From positions 1 through 64,000 of the forward strand of contig NZ_JAQWCQ010000008.1 in assembly GCF_028705895.1 (NCBI RefSeq): a stretch of DNA of 64,000 nucleotides, written 5' to 3'. Shown here in pieces: positions 1 through 10,004 of this stretch. The DNA comes from Massilibacteroides sp. (GTDB lineage Bacteria > Bacteroidota > Bacteroidia > Bacteroidales > Tannerellaceae). The position numbers and the translations under genes are program-made. Every line of letters starts with the position of its first letter. Positions within the stretch are counted from its first letter, which is position 1. The notes under the pieces are model-generated. The model searched no databases. It saw only the letters and a list, made by a program, of their open reading frames with translations, and was not told the origin of the DNA.

Positions 1-151
1 GCCATGAAAATGAAAAGGCATACCGTACCATTTAAACTGGATAGTAGAAATTAGGTGTAGTGTCTAAACAAAAACAAAAGACACTGAAAATCATTCGTTT
101 TCGAAAATAAACCGTCAAAGTCAGGAGAAAAGACAAGGGAGCCTCAAGGGG
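1..151. other. Window edge, no assignable gene
   Basis: Two plus-strand frames are open from the first base and stop early (at 33-35 and 52-54), so one may be the 3' tail of a gene lying outside the window. The tails are 10 and 17 codons and match nothing I recognise. No clear terminator for the minus-strand gene that ends at 152 is visible here. Confidence 0.3.
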
Positions 152-802
152 TTAATATCCGATTGTAAATCGCTGATGATGATGCTGTGGAGCTTCTAAC
201 TCATCAATCATTGCTTTTGCATAATCTTCTACAGATATCTTGCTTTCTCCATTTACATTTATGATCAGGTCATCAAGGCCAAGACGGTATTTTCCTGTTC
301 TTTCTCCCGGTTCGATTGTTCCTGCCGGACTAAAGAAAGCCCAGTCTAACTCTTTTTCAGGGAGAAGTTTTTCTTTCAATACTTGCGCCAATGATTTTAC
401 AGCAGGTAATATTGCATCGGGAATAACACCGGAATCCAAGACTGTTTTTCCAGGCGAAACATAGAGACTTCCCGCCCCTCCTACGATCAGCAGTCGTTTA
501 ACACCCGCTTTCTTTACCCCATTAATAATAGAAGTATATCCTTTTTCCGTGTCTTCAACAATATTCGGATTTGTCCAGCCGGGATTATAAGCACTAATTA
601 CAGCGTCATATCCTTTCACCAGATCAACAACTGCATCTTCGGAAAAGATATCAGCAGCAACAGTTTGCAGGTGATCACTTTTTTCAGAAATCTTTTCAGG
701 ATGTCTGGCAACTGCGGTAACATTAATTCCTCTACTTAAAGCTTCTTTAAGTATGGCAGAGCCTACAAAACCTGTAGCTCCTATTAAAACAACTTTTTTC
801 AT
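152..802 (-). CDS. NAD(P)-binding SDR-like oxidoreductase (NmrA/YwnB-like)
   Basis: A 216-residue single-domain protein that starts with a beta strand and the dinucleotide-binding motif GATGFVGSA (residues 8-16), followed by a typical atypical-SDR sequence with VVDLVKGYDAVISAY and a central LLIVGGAGSLYV segment. This is the short NAD(P)H-binding family related to biliverdin reductase B and NmrA. There is no classical YxxxK catalytic pair, so it may be a reductase of small quinone or flavin-like substrates or a redox sensor; the substrate is unknown. It is monocistronic on the minus strand with a TAnnTTTG-type -7 box at 828-835 and a palindrome at 865-893 that looks like an operator. Family call is secure, function is not. 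Confidence 0.8.
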   Translation of the reverse strand: MKKVVLIGATGFVGSAILKEALSRGINVTAVARHPEKISEKSDHLQTVAADIFSEDAVVDLVKGYDAVISAYNPGWTNPNIVEDTEKGYTSIINGVKKAGVKRLLIVGGAGSLYVSPGKTVLDSGVIPDAILPAVKSLAQVLKEKLLPEKELDWAFFSPAGTIEPGERTGKYRLGLDDLIINVNGESKISVEDYAKAMIDELEAPQHHHQRFTIGY

Positions 803-827
803 ACAATTCTAATCTTATTTATTTACT

Positions 828-835
828 CAAACTTA
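828..835 (-). promoter_or_regulatory. -7 promoter box of the SDR gene
   Basis: On the minus strand the bases read TAAGTTTG, matching the Bacteroidetes TAnnTTTG box, 26 nt upstream of the start codon. A CTTG that could serve as the -33 element lies about 20 nt further upstream. Confidence 0.55.
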
Positions 836-864
836 TTGTTTATAAAGCAACAAAACAAGAAGGA

Positions 865-893
865 ACATTGAGGTTAGGTAGTTACCTCAATGT
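865..893. promoter_or_regulatory. Operator-like palindrome
   Basis: A perfect 10-bp inverted repeat, ACATTGAGGT and ACCTCAATGT, is separated by 9 nt. A second dyad, AGGTA-GT-TACCT (876-887), is nested in it. No T-run follows, so a terminator is unlikely. It sits about 30-60 nt upstream of the SDR -7 box, a position suited to a repressor or activator; the regulator is not in this window. Confidence 0.5.
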
Positions 894-1042
894 AAGAATT
901 ACTGAATAACTGCACTTCGGACAAGCTATAAATCCTATTATTTACCGATTATTAACATTCCGTCGTTTGCCTAAACAGAGCTGTAAAACTGAAGATTATC
1001 TGTTTTTCACATGACAACCTATTAGGATTTAATAATATTTCC

Positions 1043-1050
1043 TATATTTG
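1043..1050 (+). promoter_or_regulatory. -7 promoter box of rpsP
   Basis: TATATTTG fits the Bacteroidetes TAnnTTTG box, 37 nt upstream of the rpsP ATG. A clear TTTG -33 element is not visible at the expected spacing. Confidence 0.6.
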
Positions 1051-1087
1051 CACCCGCAATACAAACGCATAAATTAATTATTCAAAC

Positions 1088-1651
1088 ATGGCAACAAAAA
1101 TTAGATTGCAAAGACACGGTCGTAAAGGGTATGCTTTTTATCAGATCGTAGTCGCAGACAGCAGGGCTCCACGTGATGGAAAGTTTATTGAAAGGATAGG
1201 TTCTTATAATCCGAACACTAATCCTGCTACAATAGATTTGAATTTCGAAAGAGCTTTGTATTGGCTACAAGTAGGTGCTCAACCTACAGACACAACTCGT
1301 AACATTCTTTCTCGTGAAGGTGTTTGCATGAAAAAGCATTTACTTGAAGGAGTGAAGAAAGGTGCTTTTGACGAAAGCGCTGCAGAAGCTAAATTCCAAG
1401 CTTGGTTAACAGATAAACAAGCCAGTATCCAATCTGTAAAAACGAAAGAATCTGAAGCGATAAGAGCTGTAGAAAAAGCTCGCTTAGAAGCAGAAAAAGA
1501 AACAAATAAAGCTATTGCAGAAAAAGTAGCGAAGAAAAAAGCTGAACTTGCTGCTGCTAAAGCAGAAGCTGAGGCAGAAGCGAACGCTGAACCTGCAGCA
1601 GAAGAAGCTGCACCAGCCGCTGAAACCGCTCCTGAAGCAAGCGCAGAATAA
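1088..1651 (+). CDS. rpsP: 30S ribosomal protein S16 with extended C-terminus
   Basis: The N-terminal 80 or so residues are typical S16: [26 protein letters not shown] with the basic RxGRK segment and the [10 protein letters not shown] motif. S16 binds 16S rRNA in the 30S body and is needed early in assembly. At 187 residues the protein is about twice the usual 80-100. The extra part is a Lys/Glu-rich stretch (about 110-155) that should form a charged helix, followed by an Ala/Glu-rich low-complexity tail to the end. Long S16 proteins of this kind are known in Bacteroidetes. The gene has its own promoter box and ends at a strong terminator shared with the convergent asnB. Confidence 0.95.
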   Translation: MATKIRLQRHGRKGYAFYQIVVADSRAPRDGKFIERIGSYNPNTNPATIDLNFERALYWLQVGAQPTDTTRNILSREGVCMKKHLLEGVKKGAFDESAAEAKFQAWLTDKQASIQSVKTKESEAIRAVEKARLEAEKETNKAIAEKVAKKKAELAAAKAEAEAEANAEPAAEEAAPAAETAPEASAE

Positions 1652-1675
1652 GTTCTGAGTTTAGTCATAAAGAAG

Positions 1676-1709
1676 AAGGCCGTCTCAAATACAATTGAGG
1701 CGGCCTTTT
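1676..1709. terminator. Bidirectional terminator between rpsP and asnB
   Basis: A 13-bp stem (AAGGCCGTCTCAA with TTGAGGCGGCCTT, one G-T wobble) with a 6-nt loop is followed by TTTT on the plus strand and by a pyrimidine-rich CTTCTTT on the minus strand. It lies between convergent genes and can serve both. Confidence 0.85.
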
Positions 1710-1736
1710 CTGTTGATCAAAAATGAATATAAGAAT

Positions 1737-3419
1737 TTAATTATAACCTGACTCGTGAACATCTTTCACGGCGCGACCACTCGGATCATTCGTATTCTGA
1801 AAAGCTTTGTCCCATGCTAATGCTTCTGCAGTGGAACAAGCCACGCTGGGAACTGAAGGTACGCTACGAGCTGCACTTTCGCTCGGAAAGTGATCTTCAA
1901 AGATTGTACGGTAATAATACTCCTCTTTGTTTTGCGGCGGATTAATCGGAAAGCGTTGAGCGGCATGTGTCATATCTTCGTCGGAGACTGCTTCGGAAGT
2001 AATTATTTTCAATGTATCGATCCAGTTATAACCTACCCCGTCCGAAAACTGTTCTTTTTGTCTCCAAGCAATTTCTTCCGGTAATAAGTCGGCAAATGCC
2101 TCACGGAGGATCTTCTTTTCAATCACTTTTCCCGGCGCCATCTTCGCTTCGGGATTGAGGCGCATAGCTACATCAAGAAATTCTTTATCCAAGAATGGAA
2201 CACGACCTTCTACCCCCCAGGCACTAAGGCTTTTGTTTGCTCTCAAACAATCGTACAGATACAATTTACTCAATTTACGGAGTGTTTCTTCGTGAAATGA
2301 CTTTGCATCTGGTGCTTTATGGAAATACAAATAACCGCCGAAGACTTCATCTGCTCCTTCTCCGCTAAGCACCATCTTAATCCCCATACTACGAATAACA
2401 CGGGCTATGAGATACATTGGAGTTGAAGCCCGCACCGTTGTTACATCATAAGTTTCAATATTATAAATCACATCGCGAACGGCATCTAAGCCTTCTTCTA
2501 TAGTATAATGGATTTCATGATGAATCGTTCCTATATAATCGGCTACTTTTTTTGCCGCTTTCAGATCTGGTGCACCTTTCAATCCTATGGCAAAAGAATG
2601 CAACTGCGGCCACCATGCATCATCTTTACCATTTGTTTCAACACGTTTTGCGGCATATTTTTTCGCGATGGCTGATGTGATAGAAGAGTCTAACCCCCCG
2701 GACAATAACACGCCATAAGGCACATCACTCATCAACTGCCGATGAACGGCTGCTTCCAGAGCATCATGAAGTTCCTCAACACTTGCCGGATTATTCTTCA
2801 CATTTTCATAGTCCATCCAATCGCGCGTGTACCATTTTGTCAACTCACGATCTTCGCTATAAAAATAATGTCCCGGCTGAAATTGTTTGTACTCTACAGC
2901 ATATCCTTCAAGGCCTTTCAATTCCGAAGATACCATAAGATGTCCTTCACTGTCAAAACCGATATATAGTGGAATTACTCCTATCGGATCACGAGCTATC
3001 AAATAAACATCTTTCTCTTCGTCATAAAGAGCAAAGGCAAATATTCCGTTCAGGTCTTCAAGGAAAGCAGGTCCTTTCTTTTTATAAAGAGCAAGGATCA
3101 CTTCACAATCTGATCCGGTCTGGAATTCATATTCATCTTTCAGTTGCTCCCGTATCTCAAGATGATTATATATTTCTCCGTTAACTGTCAGAATTAATTT
3201 ACCGTCTTTACTCTTCAAAGGTTGTCCCCCCGAAGCCGGGTCAACAATAGAAAGTCGCTCATGAGCAAGAATGGCACTTTTCCCTACGTATATTCCGCTC
3301 CAATCGGGACCGCGATGACGAATACGTTTACTCATCTTCAACGTTTGTTGTCGCAAAGCCTTTCCCCTAGGCGACTGCACATCATCATGGATATTAAAAA
3401 TTGCTGTAATACCACACAT
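1737..3419 (-). CDS. asnB: Asparagine synthase B, glutamine-hydrolysing
   Basis: Converts aspartate, ATP and glutamine to asparagine, AMP, PPi and glutamate. The protein opens with MCGI, so Cys2 becomes the N-terminal nucleophile of the class II amidotransferase domain after Met removal. RHRGPD (35-40) and NGEIYNH (80-86) are typical of that domain. The synthetase half starts near residue 215 and has the PPi-loop motif SGGLDSS (240-246). Length 560 is normal for AsnB. It is the last gene of the gltB-gltD-asnB run (64-nt gap to gltD), which places asparagine synthesis under the same promoter as glutamate synthase, and it ends at the bidirectional terminator at 1676-1709. Confidence 0.95.
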   Translation of the reverse strand: MCGITAIFNIHDDVQSPRGKALRQQTLKMSKRIRHRGPDWSGIYVGKSAILAHERLSIVDPASGGQPLKSKDGKLILTVNGEIYNHLEIREQLKDEYEFQTGSDCEVILALYKKKGPAFLEDLNGIFAFALYDEEKDVYLIARDPIGVIPLYIGFDSEGHLMVSSELKGLEGYAVEYKQFQPGHYFYSEDRELTKWYTRDWMDYENVKNNPASVEELHDALEAAVHRQLMSDVPYGVLLSGGLDSSITSAIAKKYAAKRVETNGKDDAWWPQLHSFAIGLKGAPDLKAAKKVADYIGTIHHEIHYTIEEGLDAVRDVIYNIETYDVTTVRASTPMYLIARVIRSMGIKMVLSGEGADEVFGGYLYFHKAPDAKSFHEETLRKLSKLYLYDCLRANKSLSAWGVEGRVPFLDKEFLDVAMRLNPEAKMAPGKVIEKKILREAFADLLPEEIAWRQKEQFSDGVGYNWIDTLKIITSEAVSDEDMTHAAQRFPINPPQNKEEYYYRTIFEDHFPSESAARSVPSVPSVACSTAEALAWDKAFQNTNDPSGRAVKDVHESGYN

Positions 3420-3483
3420 AATTCGTTGTTTTTGTTTTAGATTGAGAGTATATCAAAAATTATCCCCTCACGTTTTGACTCTA

Positions 3484-4917
3484 TTATTTATTTTTTTTCT
3501 CTTTAAGGAAAGCATCAATAGCATCGGCAGCTTTATGTCCGGACGCCATGGCACGAACCACAAGACTTGCTCCTGTTATAGCATCTCCACAGGCAAATAT
3601 TTTGTTATTTGCTGTTCGTAATTGTTTATCGACAGCTATGTTTTTACGCGCATCTGTGGCCAATTCCAGTTCTTTTATCAACCCTTCCTGTTCCGGATGT
3701 ACAAAGCCCATCGCAAGAAAAACAAGATCAACCTCGATAACTTCCTTCTTGCCTGTCATCTTCATTTCCGGACGACCGCCCACAGCTGGTTTAATCCATT
3801 CTACCTCTTCCACCTCTACGGCTTTCAAGACATTGCGTTCACCAATAAAACGACAAGTAGCTAAGTTCCATCTCCGTTCGCAACCCTCCTCGTGGCTACT
3901 GCTGGTCTTCAGCACCTGCGGATACATTGGCCAAGGGGTTTCGGGGTTATGACCAACCGGTGGTTTAGGCATAATTTCGATCTGCAGAATACTTTTCGCT
4001 CCATGACGGTTTGAAGTACCCACACAATCACTTCCCGTATCCCCACCACCGATAACAAGCACTCTTTTACCTTTAGCGCTAATCTGATTTTTAGGAGGAA
4101 CAGGTATTCCTTCCAGCATACGGTTCTGTTGGCCGAGAAATTCCATTGCAAAATGAACACCTTTCAAATTACGCCCTTCTACCGGCAAATCACGAGGAAC
4201 TTCCGCACCAATAGCTACACATACCGCATCAAAGTTATCAACGACTTCACGGGCAAGAATCTCCTTTCCAACCATCGTATTTGTCTTAAAGATCACCCCC
4301 TCGGCAGTCATCAGGTCAATACGACGTTGAACAATATTTTTAGACAATTTGAAGTTCGGAATACCAAAACGCAACAAACCTCCCGGTAATTCGTCCTTTT
4401 CAAAAACAGTTACGGTATATCCTTTTCTGTTTAATTGATTAGCCACCACCAATCCGGCAGGACCACTACCGATAACCGCAACCGTCTTGCCATTACGTAC
4501 CGGTATCTTTACATTTACATATCCTTCCCGAAACGCAGCTTCGGCAATGGATGCTTCATTCTCCCGAATAGTCACCGGAGAGTCTGCACTCAACTTCAAC
4601 ACGCAACTTTTTTCGCATGGTGCAGGACAAATACGGCCGGTAAATTCAGGAAAATCGCAGGTAAGAGACAAGACATGATATGCTTCTTTCCATCTTCCTT
4701 CGTACAATAGCTCCTGCCATTCAGGTTGTTTGTTTCCTACCGGACAAGCCCAATGGCAAAAAGGTATGCCGCAGTCCATACAACGCGATGCCTGTTTACG
4801 CCGATCGCTTGTATTGAGTGTTTGTTCTACTTCACTATAATCTTCTACTCTTTCTAAGACAGGACGATATCCGGCTTCCTGTCGAGGTATATTTAAAAAC
4901 GCTTTAGGATTTCCCAT
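3484..4917 (-). CDS. gltD: Glutamate synthase small (beta) subunit
   Basis: The beta subunit passes electrons from NAD(P)H through FAD and Fe-S clusters to the large subunit. Clustered cysteines C46, C49, C54, C58 (CMDCGIPFC...CP) and C97, C101, C105 (RICPAPCEKSC) form the N-terminal Fe-S region. The FAD-binding motif VIGSGPAGL lies near residue 149 and a second nucleotide-binding motif VIGGGDTGSDCVG near 288. The CGDAITGASLVVRAM segment near the C-terminus is the usual FAD-contact motif. Length 477 is standard. It starts 23 nt after the stop of gltB, so the two are surely co-transcribed, and asnB follows. Confidence 0.95.
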   Translation of the reverse strand: MGNPKAFLNIPRQEAGYRPVLERVEDYSEVEQTLNTSDRRKQASRCMDCGIPFCHWACPVGNKQPEWQELLYEGRWKEAYHVLSLTCDFPEFTGRICPAPCEKSCVLKLSADSPVTIRENEASIAEAAFREGYVNVKIPVRNGKTVAVIGSGPAGLVVANQLNRKGYTVTVFEKDELPGGLLRFGIPNFKLSKNIVQRRIDLMTAEGVIFKTNTMVGKEILAREVVDNFDAVCVAIGAEVPRDLPVEGRNLKGVHFAMEFLGQQNRMLEGIPVPPKNQISAKGKRVLVIGGGDTGSDCVGTSNRHGAKSILQIEIMPKPPVGHNPETPWPMYPQVLKTSSSHEEGCERRWNLATCRFIGERNVLKAVEVEEVEWIKPAVGGRPEMKMTGKKEVIEVDLVFLAMGFVHPEQEGLIKELELATDARKNIAVDKQLRTANNKIFACGDAITGASLVVRAMASGHKAADAIDAFLKEKKNK

Positions 4918-4940
4918 TTTCAGACAATTAAACTTATTGA

Positions 4941-7900
4941 TTAATAATCACGCTGCATTTCAGCAATCTTTTGCTGCAGCTTCTTCATCTGTTCTTCCTG
5001 AAGAACTTTCTTATATTCGATCGGAATTACCTGAATAAATTCATCCACGTACTTATCCCAATCATCAAGCATTTTTCCGGCTAAATGACTACCGGTATAA
5101 TGGTAATGTTTACGAATCAGTCCGAGTAATTCCTTACGAGCCGGACTATCTTCAATAAGTGAAAGTTCGACCATCTCCATATTGCAGTAATAATCGAAAT
5201 CACCGGCTTTGTTCCATACATAAGCGACACCACCACTCATACCGGCGGCAAAGTTCCGTCCCGTATTTCCGAGAACAACAACACGTCCTCCGGTCATATA
5301 CTCACAACAGTGATCTCCGGCTCCTTCCACAACAGCTATGGCACCACTATTCCTGACACAGAAACGCTCACCTACACGGCCGTTTATATAAACCTCACCA
5401 TCAGTTGCTCCATAGAGTAACGTATTTCCGGCAATCGTGTTCTGTTCGGCAACGAATGTTGACCGGATTGGAGGCATAAGGCTAATACGTCCTCCGCTAA
5501 GTCCTTTTCCAAGGTAATCATTCGATTCCCCTTCAAGACGGAAATGTATGCCGTGCGCAAGAAAAGCGCCAAAACTTTGTCCGGCAGAACCTTTAAACTT
5601 TACATTAAGCGTATTATCGGGAAGACCTTCATTTCCATAACGTTTTGCAATCTCTCCGGAAAGCATAGCCCCAACCGAACGTTCCGTATTGGTTATCGTA
5701 TAATCCAAAGAAACTTCTTGTTTATTCTCAATAGCTGATTTAGCCTGACGAATAATTGTACGATCCTTTACATCATCAATAAGATGCACCTGTTTCGTCA
5801 CGCGAAGAATCGCATTCTTTTTCCCCTCCTCCGGGAAATGCAATAAGAAACCAAAATCAAGTAAATCGTGTTTTACAACGCCATCAGACGGTTTACGAAC
5901 AATTAAATCGGTACGTCCGATAACATCGTCTAATTTTTCATACCCCATTTCGGCTAAGTACTCCCTGACTTCTTCAGCCAAATACGTAAAGAAATTCACC
6001 AAGTAATCTGCTTTTCCAAGAAAACGTTTCCGTAGTTCTTCATCTTGAGTAGCAACCCCCACCGGGCATGTATTCATATGGCATTTACGCATCATCACGC
6101 AACCTAATACAATCAGCGCCGATGTTGCAAAACCAAATTCTTCAGCACCAAGAAGAGCCATCAAAAGAATATCTCGTCCTGTTTTTAACTGTCCATCAGT
6201 TTGCAAACGTACCTGTCCTCGAAGATTATTCATCACCAACGTTTGCTGAGACTCCGAAAGTCCGAGTTCAGGAGGCAAGCCTGCATAACGAATTGAACTA
6301 ACCGGAGAAGCCCCTGTTCCACCTTCTGCTCCGGAGATAATCACACGATCTGCTTTTGCCTTAGCCACACCGGCAGCAATAGTCCCTACTCCACTTTCAG
6401 ACACCAACTTAACACTGATCTCCGCACTTGGATTAACATTCTTAAGATCAAAAATCAGTTGTGCTAAGTCTTCAATTGAATAAATATCATGATGTGGAGG
6501 AGGTGAAATCAGCGATATACCCGGTATAGAATGTCTTGTGCGAGCAATAACGTCATTGACTTTATAGCCCGGTAGCTGTCCGCCTTCACCCGGTTTTGCC
6601 CCCTGGGCTATTTTTATCTGTATCTCGTCTGCATTAACTAAATATTCTGTCGTCACCCCGAACCGTCCCGAAGCAACTTGCTTGATAGCAGAGCGCAATA
6701 AGGATCCATCTTCACGCCGTTTGAAACGAGTCGGGTCTTCTCCACCTTCTCCGGTATTGCTTTTACCGTGAATCCGGTTCATGGCAATCGCCATTGTTTC
6801 GTGCGCTTCTTTACTGATAGAACCAAAACTCATTGCTCCGGTCACAAAACGTTTCATGATCTCGGAAACCGGTTCAACCTTATCTATATGTATCGACTTT
6901 CCTTTTTTAAAAGTTAGAAAATCACGTAAAAAAATAGGATTTTCCTTATTATCTACAGAAGAAGAATATTCCTTAAACTTCTTATAACTACCTAAGCGAG
7001 TCGCTAATTGTAATGACGCAATCGTTTCGGGGTTCCAGGCATGTTTTTCCCCATCCATACGGAAACTATATATACCCTTATGGTCAAGCATTTCATGAAG
7101 CTGTCCTTCAAATCCTTCCTGATGCAAACGTGCTATATCTCCGGCAATCTCTTCCAGACCTACTCCGCCAACATTGCTTGCAGTCCCTCCGAAATACGCT
7201 TTAGTCAAATCCTTACTCAACCCAACAGCTTCAAACAATTTTGCCCCACGATAACTCCGGATGGTACTGATTCCCATCTTACTCATGACCTTAAACAACC
7301 CTTTGCAGATCGCTTTTATATAATTCTTCTCTGCAGTTTCATAGTTTAACTGTATCTGATTCTTCTTGACAATATCGTCGATTAGCGCAAACGCCATATA
7401 AGGATTGACAGCACTGGCTCCGTATCCCAGAAGCAAAGCCGCATGCATCACTTCCCGCAACTCTCCGGTTTCTACGATGAGCGCTGTTTGAACCCGTTTC
7501 TGTACAGAAATAAGATGGTGATGGACTGCACTTACAGCCAAAAGAGACGGTATGGGAGCAAACGTTTCATCAACATTTCTATCACTCAGAATGATATAAT
7601 TAACCCCGTCTGTTACGGACTGTTCTGCTTGTTTGCATAACTTATCCAACGTGGCTTTAAGCCCTTTCTTTCCTTTGCCGACTTCATACAATGTAGAGAG
7701 TTTCACGGCATTAAATCCTTTATAACGAATATTACAAAGAATGTCTAATTGAGTATTTGTCAAGATGGGATGATTCAATCGCACCATCTTGCAATGTTCT
7801 TCACTTGGCACCAATATATTTTCACCGACAGCTCCGATATATTCAGTAAGACTCATAACTAATTCTTCTCGAATCGGATCAATCGGCGGATTTGTTACCT

Positions 7901-9452
7901 GCGCAAACTGCTGACGGAAATAATTGTATAATAATTGAGGACGTTCGGATAATACAGCTAAGGGCGAATCGTTCCCCATTGATCCGACAGGCTCTGCTCC
8001 ACCTGTACACATAGGAATCAGGATACGTTCCACATCTTCACGTCCATAACCAAAGGCACGAAGTTTTTTATCGAAATTCGTAACCGCATTACTTACTTTA
8101 CGACCGGATCTCAGTTCGTTCAATTCCACACGGTTATTTGCCAACCAGGTTTTATAAGGCTTTGCCTCAGCCAACTGTTGCTTTAATTCACCATCGTAAT
8201 AGATCTCCCCCTTCTCTGTATCAATCATCAATATCTTTCCAGGCTGCAAACGTCCTTTTTCCTTGATATTGTTTGGTTCAAAATCCATAACCCCCACTTC
8301 AGAAGCAACAAGCATTGTATTATCTTTTGTAATCAGATAACGAGCAGGACGAAGACCATTACGGTCAAGCATACCGCCGGCATAGCGTCCATCACTAAAA
8401 AGCAATGCCGCCGGGCCATCCCAAGGCTCCATCAAAATAGAATGGTATTCATAAAAAGCTTTTAGTTCTTCAGAAATAGGATTACTATCATTAAAACTTT
8501 CAGGCACCATCATCGCCATGGCGTGAGGAAGACTCATACCGGAAGCAACAAAGAACTCCAATACATTATCTAAAGATGCACTGTCACTCATTCCCGCCTG
8601 TATAATGGGTCGTATTTCTTCTATATTCGGAATTGCAGGAGAAGACAACACACTTTCCCGCGCTTCCATCCATCCGCGATTACCGCGAATTGTATTGATC
8701 TCACCATTATGTGCTAATAACCGAAAAGGCTGGGCAAGACTCCAGGTTGGAAATGTATTCGTACTAAAACGTGAATGCACCAAAGCAAGCCCACTGGTAA
8801 AATAATGATTCGTCAGATCCGGAAAATACTGCCGTAACTGCATGGACTCCAACATTCCTTTATAAACGATCATCTTTGTTGACAAAGATGCTACATAGAA
8901 ATCTTCTTTATGTTTCAAAGACGATACTGATACCTTCTTTTCTACACGCTTACGAATCAGATAAAGTTTTAACTCAAGCGTCTGTTGATCATTACAACCT
9001 GTAATAAACAATTGCTTAATATCCGGTTCTGTTGATTGCGCTTCCGGACTAAGAATATCTGTATTAACCGGTATTTTACGAAGATGCATAAGAGAAAGAC
9101 CTTCCTTCTCAACCTCTTCAATAAAAATACTCAAAATAACAGCTTGCTCTTCTTCATCTTTTGGTAAAAAGACTAAACCCGTACCATATTTCCCTTTTTC
9201 GGGAACAGGAATTCCCTGAAGTAAAATAAATTCATGGGGTATTTGTAGCAAAATACCGGCACCATCTCCGGTTTTGTTAGCCCCTTCGGCTCCACGATGG
9301 CGCATATTTTCTAAAACACGAAGAGCAGAATCTACAATATCATGTGATTTTTCACCTTGAATATTCACTAACATACCGACTCCACAAGCGTCGTGTTCGT
9401 TAGAAGGATCATACAAACCCCTCTTTTTATTAAAATGACTCATCATAACCAT
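4941..9452 (-). CDS. gltB: Glutamate synthase large (alpha) subunit
   Basis: Transfers the amide of glutamine to 2-oxoglutarate, giving two glutamates. A short propeptide ends before Cys23 (HDACGVGM), the class II amidotransferase nucleophile. The central domain follows, then the FMN/2-oxoglutarate synthase domain with GGEDPTRF and GAKPGEGGQLPGYKV motifs and the 3Fe-4S cysteines C-x5-C-x4-C (CVMMRKCHMNTCPVG). The C-terminal GXGXG beta-helix domain includes GGRISLMPP and GERFCVRNSGA. Length 1503 is normal. The start could be the first Met or Met4 (MSHFNKKRG); both leave the propeptide short. A -7 box lies at 9506-9513. Confidence 0.96.
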   Translation of the reverse strand: MVMMSHFNKKRGLYDPSNEHDACGVGMLVNIQGEKSHDIVDSALRVLENMRHRGAEGANKTGDGAGILLQIPHEFILLQGIPVPEKGKYGTGLVFLPKDEEEQAVILSIFIEEVEKEGLSLMHLRKIPVNTDILSPEAQSTEPDIKQLFITGCNDQQTLELKLYLIRKRVEKKVSVSSLKHKEDFYVASLSTKMIVYKGMLESMQLRQYFPDLTNHYFTSGLALVHSRFSTNTFPTWSLAQPFRLLAHNGEINTIRGNRGWMEARESVLSSPAIPNIEEIRPIIQAGMSDSASLDNVLEFFVASGMSLPHAMAMMVPESFNDSNPISEELKAFYEYHSILMEPWDGPAALLFSDGRYAGGMLDRNGLRPARYLITKDNTMLVASEVGVMDFEPNNIKEKGRLQPGKILMIDTEKGEIYYDGELKQQLAEAKPYKTWLANNRVELNELRSGRKVSNAVTNFDKKLRAFGYGREDVERILIPMCTGGAEPVGSMGNDSPLAVLSERPQLLYNYFRQQFAQVTNPPIDPIREELVMSLTEYIGAVGENILVPSEEHCKMVRLNHPILTNTQLDILCNIRYKGFNAVKLSTLYEVGKGKKGLKATLDKLCKQAEQSVTDGVNYIILSDRNVDETFAPIPSLLAVSAVHHHLISVQKRVQTALIVETGELREVMHAALLLGYGASAVNPYMAFALIDDIVKKNQIQLNYETAEKNYIKAICKGLFKVMSKMGISTIRSYRGAKLFEAVGLSKDLTKAYFGGTASNVGGVGLEEIAGDIARLHQEGFEGQLHEMLDHKGIYSFRMDGEKHAWNPETIASLQLATRLGSYKKFKEYSSSVDNKENPIFLRDFLTFKKGKSIHIDKVEPVSEIMKRFVTGAMSFGSISKEAHETMAIAMNRIHGKSNTGEGGEDPTRFKRREDGSLLRSAIKQVASGRFGVTTEYLVNADEIQIKIAQGAKPGEGGQLPGYKVNDVIARTRHSIPGISLISPPPHHDIYSIEDLAQLIFDLKNVNPSAEISVKLVSESGVGTIAAGVAKAKADRVIISGAEGGTGASPVSSIRYAGLPPELGLSESQQTLVMNNLRGQVRLQTDGQLKTGRDILLMALLGAEEFGFATSALIVLGCVMMRKCHMNTCPVGVATQDEELRKRFLGKADYLVNFFTYLAEEVREYLAEMGYEKLDDVIGRTDLIVRKPSDGVVKHDLLDFGFLLHFPEEGKKNAILRVTKQVHLIDDVKDRTIIRQAKSAIENKQEVSLDYTITNTERSVGAMLSGEIAKRYGNEGLPDNTLNVKFKGSAGQSFGAFLAHGIHFRLEGESNDYLGKGLSGGRISLMPPIRSTFVAEQNTIAGNTLLYGATDGEVYINGRVGERFCVRNSGAIAVVEGAGDHCCEYMTGGRVVVLGNTGRNFAAGMSGGVAYVWNKAGDFDYYCNMEMVELSLIEDSPARKELLGLIRKHYHYTGSHLAGKMLDDWDKYVDEFIQVIPIEYKKVLQEEQMKKLQQKIAEMQRDY

Positions 9453-9505
9453 CTTTTGCTGACTTTGTGTTTAAAAATACACTATTAATAAATCTTTTTG
9501 AATAG

Positions 9506-9513
9506 CAAATATA
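9506..9513 (-). promoter_or_regulatory. -7 promoter box of gltB-gltD-asnB
   Basis: Minus strand reads TATATTTG, a full match to TAnnTTTG, 54 nt upstream of the gltB start. Confidence 0.55.
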
Positions 9514-9996
9514 TTGTTTATATTTCTTTTAGAATAGAATATAAATCATTTTACAATCATTTAAATCATCTTTACAGAGAGAAAACTTACATATTAAAAC
9601 AAAAAACACCAGTTATCCTTATAATCTAAAACAAAAAGTCGTTATTTTAACTAAAAACAAAAAGAAAAATCATTTTGATTTTATTTTTAATAATTTATTA
9701 ACAAAAAGATATCCGATTAGACTTTTCACAAACACAAAGAATAATCAAACTTTCACGAGTCCACTCTATTTCAATACTCTTTAGGGTGATATCTAACCAG
9801 TAATTGATTTGTATGAATGTTTTCTGTAATAAATACAGAAAGGAATATGTTGAAAAATTGTATACAGGGTTGTTGCATTAGAAAGATAGATAAAATGGTA
9901 AAACCGGCATCTATTAAGATGCTATTGAATAAAAATTAAACAGGCAAACAATCATTTTTTTTATTTCGAGATGACTTTTTTGTTACAGAATGTCTG

Positions 9997-10004
9997 TATC
10001 TTTG
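9997..10004 (+). promoter_or_regulatory. -7 promoter box of the purF-like/carAB operon
   Basis: TATCTTTG fits TAnnTTTG, 32 nt upstream of the ATG at 10036. No -33 TTTG stands at the usual spacing. Confidence 0.6.

Noticed and set aside
1279..1668. Long minus-strand frame opposite rpsP
   Set aside because: It is the antisense of the Ala/Glu-rich tail and gives a Ser/Ala-only low-complexity peptide.
9821..9841. Hairpin TTTCTGTA-ataaa-TACAGAAA in the gltB/purF gap
   Set aside because: Only 8 bp, no T-run and no conserved flank; too weak to call an element.
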